Positions 14,196-18,954 of a stretch of DNA of 18,954 nucleotides are shown one piece after another. Each line of letters starts with the position of its first letter. Position 1 is the first letter of the stretch. This DNA is from HGM11788 sp964654945 (GTDB lineage Bacteria > Bacillota > Clostridia > Lachnospirales > CAG-274): positions 1 to 18,954 of the forward strand of contig CAZZLN010000038.1 of assembly GCA_964654945.1 (NCBI GenBank), given 5' to 3'. Below the pieces are notes generated by a model. The model made no database searches and had not been told where the DNA came from. It saw only the letters and a program-made list of their open reading frames with translations. Position numbers and translations under genes: made by a program.

Positions 14196-15932
14196 TTATT
14201 CAAAATGACTAACGTGGAGAAGCTCCTCTGCCCTTTCGCTTAAAGGCTTTTCAAGATAATTATTATAAAGAGCCTGAATATCAGGGTTTTCATGACTAAA
14301 CCTTAAAGGCATATTTCTGTCAATGTTGTAAAGAACCTTTCCTCTTGATGCCGCTCTTTCAATATCATCACAGTGAATTGGCTGACCGCCTCCTCCTGAA
14401 CAGCCTCCGGGACAAGCCATAATTTCCACAAAGTCATATTTAACCTGACCTCTTAAAATAGCCTCGCAAAGTTCCCTTGCGTTTCCAAGACCGCTTGTAA
14501 CTGCAATATTAAGAGTAATATCCCCTAATTTGAAAATACTCTCTCTCCAGCCATTGTTTTCTGAATTTACATTTCTAACTGTGCTGAAAGCTTCCGGAGC
14601 CGGCTTTTCCCCTGTTACAAAATAATAAGCCGAACGAAGTGCAGCCTCCATAACACCGCCTGTAACACCAAAAATTACACCTGCGCCCGAATAATCTGCC
14701 ATAATTCTGTCAAAAGGAGTTTCACAGCATTTCTGAACGTCAATTCTTTCTGCTCTTATCATTCTTACAACCTCACGGCTTGTAATAGCATAGTCAACAT
14801 CTTTTATGCCCTCTTTATTTTTCATTGACGAAAGATCACATTCAGATTTTTTTGCAGTGCAAGGCATTATTGAAACACAGCATATTTTTGACGGGTCAAC
14901 ATTAATCTTTTCCGCAAAGTAGCTTTTTATAACTGCACCAAACATTTGCTGAGGACTTTTTGAAGTTGAAAGCTGACCTACAAGTTCAGGATACTGGCTT
15001 TTAATAAATCTCACCCAACCCGGACAGCAGCTTGTAAACATAGGGTATTTTTTAAAATCTCCCTTTTGAAATCTTTCTACAAATTCAGTTGCTTCTTCCA
15101 TAATTGTAAGGTCTGCTGAATAACTTGTGTCAAAAACATAGTCAAAGCCTATCTGACGAAGTATTCCCGCAAGCTTATTTACAGTAGCCTGTTCAGGAGG
15201 AAGTCCAAGGCTTTCACCCCAAGCAGTACGAACTGCAGGTGCAATCTGCACTACTGTTGTAATCTCAGGATTTTCTATTGCTGCAATAACTTTATTAATA
15301 TCATCTCTGCCATGCAAAGCACCTACAGGACAATGGGTTATACACTGACCGCAAAGAGTACAGTCTGAGTCTTCAATCCATCTGTTATCTGCAACATCAA
15401 CTCTGGCTCTGCTTCCTGTTGCAACTAAATCCCATATATTCATATTCTGAACCTTGCTGCAAATTTGAACACATCTCAAACATTTTACACATTTTGCAGC
15501 ATCTCTTATGAGAGGAAATTCCTTATTCCATCTTGTCTGCTTCCCCTTTGGAATATCATCTTCAAAAGGATTTGATATTAAATTAAAATCATTTGCCAAA
15601 GTCTGAAGCTGACAATTTCCGCTTCTTACACATTCTGCACAGCGGCAGTTATGCTGGCTCATTATAAGTGCAAGATTTGTTCTGCACGCAGCTCTGACAC
15701 GAGGGGAATTTGTTGTAATATTCATACCCTCTCTTACAACATTGCTACAGGCAGGCAATAATGTTTCTTCTCCCTCTACTTCAACACAGCATAAGCGACA
15801 GGCGCCGATTTCATTTAACTCTTTGAGATAACAAAGATGCGGAATATGTACATCTGCCATTTTGGCTGCTTCCAGAATTGTGCTTCCCTCAGGCACACTT
15901 ATTGACAATTTATTTATAGTTATATTTACCAT
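14196..15932 (-). CDS. hydA: [FeFe]-hydrogenase catalytic subunit with NuoG-like Fe-S domains
   Basis: Catalyses reversible 2H+ + 2e- to H2 in the cytoplasm. The domains of this 578-residue protein run in order. A [2Fe-2S] domain has C34, C45, C48 and C62. A His-ligated [4Fe-4S] has H94, C98, C101 and C107. Two ferredoxin [4Fe-4S] sites follow (C148, C151, C154, C158; C191, C194, C197, C201). The H-cluster domain has L1 TSCCPGW (300-306), L2 MPCTAKKSE (356-364) and L3 EIMACPGGCSGGGGQP (503-518). All expected ligands are present, as is the proton-path cysteine of TSCC. The layout matches clostridial CpI-type (group A) enzymes. It overlaps the upstream flavoprotein gene by 7 bases, so the two are translationally coupled. 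Maturases HydE/F/G are not in the window. Confidence 0.96.
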   Translation of the reverse strand: MVNITINKLSISVPEGSTILEAAKMADVHIPHLCYLKELNEIGACRLCCVEVEGEETLLPACSNVVREGMNITTNSPRVRAACRTNLALIMSQHNCRCAECVRSGNCQLQTLANDFNLISNPFEDDIPKGKQTRWNKEFPLIRDAAKCVKCLRCVQICSKVQNMNIWDLVATGSRARVDVADNRWIEDSDCTLCGQCITHCPVGALHGRDDINKVIAAIENPEITTVVQIAPAVRTAWGESLGLPPEQATVNKLAGILRQIGFDYVFDTSYSADLTIMEEATEFVERFQKGDFKKYPMFTSCCPGWVRFIKSQYPELVGQLSTSKSPQQMFGAVIKSYFAEKINVDPSKICCVSIMPCTAKKSECDLSSMKNKEGIKDVDYAITSREVVRMIRAERIDVQKCCETPFDRIMADYSGAGVIFGVTGGVMEAALRSAYYFVTGEKPAPEAFSTVRNVNSENNGWRESIFKLGDITLNIAVTSGLGNARELCEAILRGQVKYDFVEIMACPGGCSGGGGQPIHCDDIERAASRGKVLYNIDRNMPLRFSHENPDIQALYNNYLEKPLSERAEELLHVSHFE

Positions 15933-17761
15933 TGACGAGTTCTACCTCCTTTAAATATACCATAACCAAAGTGGTCACATCTTAAACAGCGACCGCATTC
16001 CTGTTTGACCTCCTGTTCACTCATACCGACACTTACAAGATCAAAATCACCCTTTATATTTTCTATATTACGGCTTGTAAGATTAACTCTGCCGCAGGCA
16101 GGACTGTTTGTAAGCTGTGATTCAGGCACATCTACATCAACTGAAATTTCATGCTGATAACCAAGGAAATTATCTATATTGTCTGCTGCAACCTTTCCGG
16201 CTGCTACTGCTCGAATTACTGTTGCAGGACCTGAAACAGCATCTCCTCCTGCAAACACATTTCCGCTTCCCGGCACATAACAGGATTTTTCAGCCTTAAT
16301 TACACCACGTTTTGTTCCAATACCGCTTATTTCAAAATGCTGTAAATGTGTGGCCTGTCCTATGGCAACTACCACGTAATCACAAGGTATTCTTACGCAT
16401 TCTTTATCAGCCTTTCTGACTGCTGTACGTCCGTTTGCATCAATATTGCTTATAATCTGAGGCTGAACCCATAATGCACATACATTTCCGTTTTCATCAG
16501 CTTCAATATGGTCAGGGGCATGTAGAGTAAGAATTTCTCCTCCCTCAGCCTGTGCTTCTTGAATTTCTTCAGGCAAGGCTGTCATATCCTCTATTCTTCT
16601 TCTATAAACACAGGCAACATGACTTGCACCAAGCCTTAAACTTGTTCTTGTAGCGTCCATTGCTACATTGCCTCCGCCTATAACACAAACCCGCTTTCCC
16701 TTTAAATCCGGAATATCCCCCTCACCAACGCTGCGAAGCATATGAACGGCACTTACTACATTATTGCTGTTTTCACCTTCAATACCAAGCTTTTTATCAT
16801 CATGAGCACCAATAGAGATATAAACCGCATCATACTGCTTTTTAATTTCCTCCATTGTTATATCTTCGCCTACACTGCAGTCTGTAACAGCTTCAACACC
16901 TGTGTCAAGTATATATTGAATATCCTTATCAAGTATATCCTGAGGAAGTCTGTAATCAGGTATGCCATAGCGAAGCATACCTCCTAATTTATGTCTTTGC
17001 TCATACACAACTGTCTTATGCCCCATAAGAGTGAGGAAATATGCAGTTGTAAGTCCTCCCGGACCTCCTCCTACAACAGCAACCCTTTTGCCTGTTGATT
17101 CTGCACATTGGGGAACAGGTATAAAGCCTGCATGGTCAACAGCATATCTCTTTATACCGCATATATTTACCGCATCATCAACCATATGCCTTCTGCATCT
17201 TTTCTCACAAGGATGCTCACATACATATCCGCACACACTTGGGAAAGGATTGTCCTTTCTTATTAAACGTACTGCATCTTCATATCTTTCATTTTTAACA
17301 AGAGCTATGTAACCGGGCACGTCTACATGAGCAGGACATACATCCGTACAAGGAATTGCGTGCTTTAATCCTGAAATACATTTTCCATGCTCAACGTGTT
17401 CCATGTAATCATCACGAAAACCATGTATTCCCTGAAGCACCATTCTTGCAGCCTCATAGCCTATTGCACAATCAGAAGTATCAAGAATTACATTTGCAGT
17501 GTTCTCAATAAGGTCAATAGTTTTTAATTCTGCATTGCCATCAAGAACAGATTCAAGCATTTTTGTCAGCTGACCAAGTCCTATACGGCAAGGCGTACAT
17601 TTGCCGCAGCTTTGAGCATGACACAATCTGAGGAAATTAAGAGCCATATCAACAGGGCATAAGCCTAATGGATTTGCACCTATTCTTCTTTTGGCATCAC
17701 GATATAATCCCTCTAATACCTTCTGGTCCTTTTCCAGCGTTTCAATAACCAGTCGTCCCAT
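15926..17761 (-). CDS. Hydrogenase-linked NAD(P)-dependent flavoprotein: NuoF-type Fe-S domain fused to GltD/NfnL-like oxidoreductase
   Basis: A 611-residue fusion. Residues 1 to about 125 resemble the C-terminal Fe-S part of NuoF/HydB: SCGKCTPCR (51-59) plus C98 would bind one [4Fe-4S], but the NADH/FMN-binding part of NuoF is absent. Residues from about 130 onward match GltD/NfnL: cysteines C138, C142, C177, C181, C185 and C189 for Fe-S, FAD loop VVGGGPGG (229-236), nucleotide loop IGGGNVAMD (361-369), and GGDAVSGPATVIRAVAAG (505-522). The tail adds C589, C592 and C595. It probably passes electrons between NAD(P)H and the overlapping HydA. This resembles the arrangement called glutamate-synthase-linked group A2 in hydrogenase classification; no GltA large subunit is present. 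Its ATG has AAGGAAGGAAA upstream. Confidence 0.88.
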   Translation of the reverse strand: MGRLVIETLEKDQKVLEGLYRDAKRRIGANPLGLCPVDMALNFLRLCHAQSCGKCTPCRIGLGQLTKMLESVLDGNAELKTIDLIENTANVILDTSDCAIGYEAARMVLQGIHGFRDDYMEHVEHGKCISGLKHAIPCTDVCPAHVDVPGYIALVKNERYEDAVRLIRKDNPFPSVCGYVCEHPCEKRCRRHMVDDAVNICGIKRYAVDHAGFIPVPQCAESTGKRVAVVGGGPGGLTTAYFLTLMGHKTVVYEQRHKLGGMLRYGIPDYRLPQDILDKDIQYILDTGVEAVTDCSVGEDITMEEIKKQYDAVYISIGAHDDKKLGIEGENSNNVVSAVHMLRSVGEGDIPDLKGKRVCVIGGGNVAMDATRTSLRLGASHVACVYRRRIEDMTALPEEIQEAQAEGGEILTLHAPDHIEADENGNVCALWVQPQIISNIDANGRTAVRKADKECVRIPCDYVVVAIGQATHLQHFEISGIGTKRGVIKAEKSCYVPGSGNVFAGGDAVSGPATVIRAVAAGKVAADNIDNFLGYQHEISVDVDVPESQLTNSPACGRVNLTSRNIENIKGDFDLVSVGMSEQEVKQECGRCLRCDHFGYGIFKGGRTRQW

Positions 17762-17836
17762 AGAATTATCTTTCCTTCCTTTATATAATTTTACCTTATA
17801 ACTAAAAGTTAATCAGTAATATAATATTGTAATTAT

Positions 17837-17865
17837 ATTATAATATATAATTATAATATAGTCAA
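17837..17865 (-). promoter_or_regulatory. Strong sigma-A promoter of the hydrogenase operon
   Basis: Read leftward, TTGACT (17860-17865), exactly 17 bases, TATAAT (17837-17842). The spacer is pure A/T. A leader of about 70 bases follows and contains a small repeat TAACT-TTT-AGTTA. I saw no Rex-type TTGTTAA...TTAACAA site. Confidence 0.8.
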
Positions 17866-17866
17866 A

Positions 17867-17910
17867 CTAAAACTCAGCACATTTATAAGAATTTGTGTTG
17901 GGAGTTTTAG
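17867..17910. repeat. Imperfect inverted repeat upstream of the hydrogenase promoter
   Basis: CTAAAACTC (17867-17875) pairs perfectly with GAGTTTTAG (17902-17910). An inner CACA/TGTG adds a second helix across a small internal loop. It sits immediately before the -35 box (leftward). It could be a regulator site, a terminator-like structure, or an old insertion end; nothing in the sequence decides. Confidence 0.5.
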
Positions 17911-18137
17911 GAGTTTCTTATCTTTGACACGCCACAGCAAAGTCCAGTTTATTACAAAAATATTACACAAATGATTTAATAACATCAAGCAATCTTTTTT
18001 TATCTGACAAACATTTGTGCATATTTCTTTTCATACTTATTTATTTAGGCAATTTGGCAGTATAGTTTTTATGTATTGCAAGTGCGGTTTTTTTAAGCAG
18101 GAAAAAATATCCTAAATTAAATTTTATTTAAATAAAA
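17911..18137. other. Intergenic stretch, no recognisable gene
   Basis: AT-rich DNA between the hydrogenase operon and the XRE gene terminator. A leftward 23-codon ATG frame (17963-18034, MKRNMHKCLSDKKRLL...) has no ribosome binding site. I see no RNA motif or repeat beyond short A/T runs. Confidence 0.6.
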
Positions 18138-18162
18138 AGTGCTGTAACTTTTCTACAGCACT
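18138..18162 (-). terminator. Rho-independent terminator of the XRE gene, overlapping its stop codon
   Basis: AGTGCTGTA / TACAGCACT, a perfect 9-base stem with a 7-base loop. Read leftward it is followed by TTTTTATTT. The first stem base (18162) belongs to the TGA stop codon. Confidence 0.88.
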
Positions 18163-18491
18163 CAATTTCGATTTTTAATATAAACTTCTATCAATTTAAA
18201 CAACAACTCTTTTTCTTTATTATCAAGCATACTTATTTTATCATTGATTTCTGAATTGAGGTAATTGGAATTTTCTTTTGATATATTTTCAACTAAATCA
18301 CCAATATTGCATACTAAATAATCAGATATTCTTGCAAGAGTAGTCAATGAAATTTTTGTTTTTCCCCTTTCAATCAAACTAACATATCCAACAGATACAT
18401 CAAGATATTCAGCTAAATCTTCCTGTGTCTTTTTCAAAATCTTTCTTCTTTTTTGTATCCTTTTTCCAATTATTTCGAAATTAATTGACAA
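18162..18491 (-). CDS. XRE family helix-turn-helix regulator, SinR-like
   Basis: A 109-residue DNA-binding protein. The HTH_3 domain covers about residues 5-62: IGKRIQKRRKILKKTQEDLA, then DVSVGYVSLIERGKTKISL (turn and recognition helix), then LARISDYLVCNIGDLVE. The C-terminal third (KISMLDNKEKELLFKLIEVY) is a charged helix, probably for dimerisation. The start is set at TTG 18491, giving MSINFEIIGKRI, because GAGGTGA (18497-18503) lies 5 bases upstream. A longer frame from GTG 18509 would put this site inside the gene. It diverges from the SLH-protein gene, so it may regulate that gene or itself, but this is inference. Confidence 0.85.
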   Translation of the reverse strand: MSINFEIIGKRIQKRRKILKKTQEDLAEYLDVSVGYVSLIERGKTKISLTTLARISDYLVCNIGDLVENISKENSNYLNSEINDKISMLDNKEKELLFKLIEVYIKNRN

Positions 18492-18545
18492 ATTAATCAC
18501 CTCGCTCACTATTAAAATATCATTTATTCACAAAACTATACACAT

Positions 18546-18573
18546 ACTAATAACTTTATTTTTAGTTATTAGT
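18546..18573. promoter_or_regulatory. Perfect 10-base palindrome in the XRE/SLH divergent region
   Basis: ACTAATAACT (18546-18555) and AGTTATTAGT (18564-18573), 8-base T-rich spacer. It ends one base before the -35 of the rightward SLH-gene promoter. This position suits an operator, with the adjacent XRE regulator as the obvious candidate ligand. Confidence 0.5.
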
Positions 18574-18574
18574 A

Positions 18575-18603
18575 TTGACTTTTTATATTTTAAGTGCTAA
18601 ACT
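18575..18603 (+). promoter_or_regulatory. Promoter of the SLH-domain protein gene
   Basis: TTGACT (18575-18580), 17 bases, TAAACT (18598-18603), with TGC just before the -10 (extended -10). The predicted leader is about 85 bases. Confidence 0.6.
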
Positions 18604-18693
18604 TAATAAGGTATTATTTTTATAAGGTGGTGGTGTAAAATAAAAAATAACACTCTATAAACAAAGCAAAAAAAACGAAAGGGGATGATTTTA

Positions 18694-18954
18694 ATGCGAA
18701 AGATAAAATCAATTATTTGCTTAATTTTAAGCTTGGCTTTAACGCTGCAAGCTGCCGGCTTTACAATGGTTTATGCTTCTAATGACTATGATAACCATTG
18801 GGCAAAGGAACAAATTAGCCGGTTACTGGATAAAAATATTGTAACCGGCTATAATGACGGCTCTGTGAAACCGGATAACAATATTTCAAGAGCTGAATTT
18901 GTAACATTAACCAATAAACTTTTTGGTTACAACACAAAAGCTGATTTTAATTTT
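18694..18954 (+). CDS. Secreted S-layer homology (SLH) domain protein, 3' end beyond window
   Basis: The first 87 codons of a longer gene. Residues 1 to about 30 form a Sec signal peptide: MRKIKS, then a hydrophobic core (IICLILSLALTLQAAGF), with probable cleavage near VYAS. The first SLH repeat follows: DNHWAKEQISRLLDKNIVTG, then YNDGSVKPDNNISRAEFVTL. SLH domains anchor proteins to pyruvylated cell-wall polysaccharide in Gram-positive bacteria. The start is ATG 18694, 9 bases from GAAAGGGG; an in-frame ATG at 18685 directly abuts that site and is less likely. The function of the rest of the protein cannot be told. Confidence 0.9.
   Translation, partial: MRKIKSIICLILSLALTLQAAGFTMVYASNDYDNHWAKEQISRLLDKNIVTGYNDGSVKPDNNISRAEFVTLTNKLFGYNTKADFNF

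Noticed and set aside
15926..17761. Glutamate synthase small subunit (GltD)
   Set aside because: The N-terminal NuoF-type Fe-S domain, the 7-base overlap with hydA and the absence of GltA point to a hydrogenase partner.
17762..17840. Possible Rex (redox repressor) site in the hydrogenase leader
   Set aside because: The repeat present is TAACT-TTT-AGTTA, which is oriented opposite to the TTGTTAA...TTAACAA Rex consensus.
17963..18034. Leftward 23-codon ATG frame (MKRNMHKCLSDKK...)
   Set aside because: No ribosome binding site, no recognisable family, and such short frames are expected by chance in this AT-rich gap.

Overview
The window looks like a chromosomal segment of a low-GC, anaerobic, spore-forming member of the Clostridia (Bacillota), possibly near Lachnospirales. 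The evidence is AT-rich DNA with AGA/CTT-biased codons, the forespore sigma factor SigG, a pyruvate kinase with the extra C-terminal domain seen in Bacillota, an [FeFe]-hydrogenase, an S-layer-homology protein, and strong GGAGG-type ribosome binding sites. No IS element, prophage, CRISPR array or rRNA was found. I cannot name the species.

Layout. Positions 1-4300 run leftward: sigG, the paired M16 peptidase-like genes yfmF and yfmH, and lgt are tightly packed in operon style. A consensus promoter overlapping the lgt stop codon then drives tRNA-Leu(AAG) and tRNA-Gly(GCC). Positions 4382-10088 run rightward: a MarR repressor and a MATE efflux pump, each with a recognisable promoter and a palindrome; a 620-base intergenic stretch with a hairpin; pyruvate kinase; and a family 4 glycosyltransferase. 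Positions 10256-17761 run leftward: an [FeFe]-hydrogenase operon (a NuoF/GltD-like flavoprotein overlapping hydA), then a Suv3-like RNA helicase, a DUF362 protein and a cytidylate-kinase-like protein. The right end holds a leftward SinR-like XRE regulator diverging from the start of a secreted SLH-domain protein, which is cut by the window end.

How the genes work together. The hydrogenase pair should exchange electrons between a pyridine nucleotide pool and H2, matching a fermentative life in which pyruvate kinase supplies pyruvate. Lgt lipidates lipoproteins. YfmF/YfmH belong to families linked to EF-P modification in Bacillus. The MarR/MATE pair is a typical repressor plus drug-efflux locus.

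The most notable items are the two-gene hydrogenase with its fused NuoF-type Fe-S plus NfnL/GltD-like partner (resembling HydDB group A2), the bacterial Suv3-like helicase with a C-terminal zinc ribbon, the A34 (inosine-type) tRNA-Leu, and an uncharacterised higher-GC open frame built on nested palindromes between two convergent genes. I did not find a clear multi-gene system of an entirely new kind.
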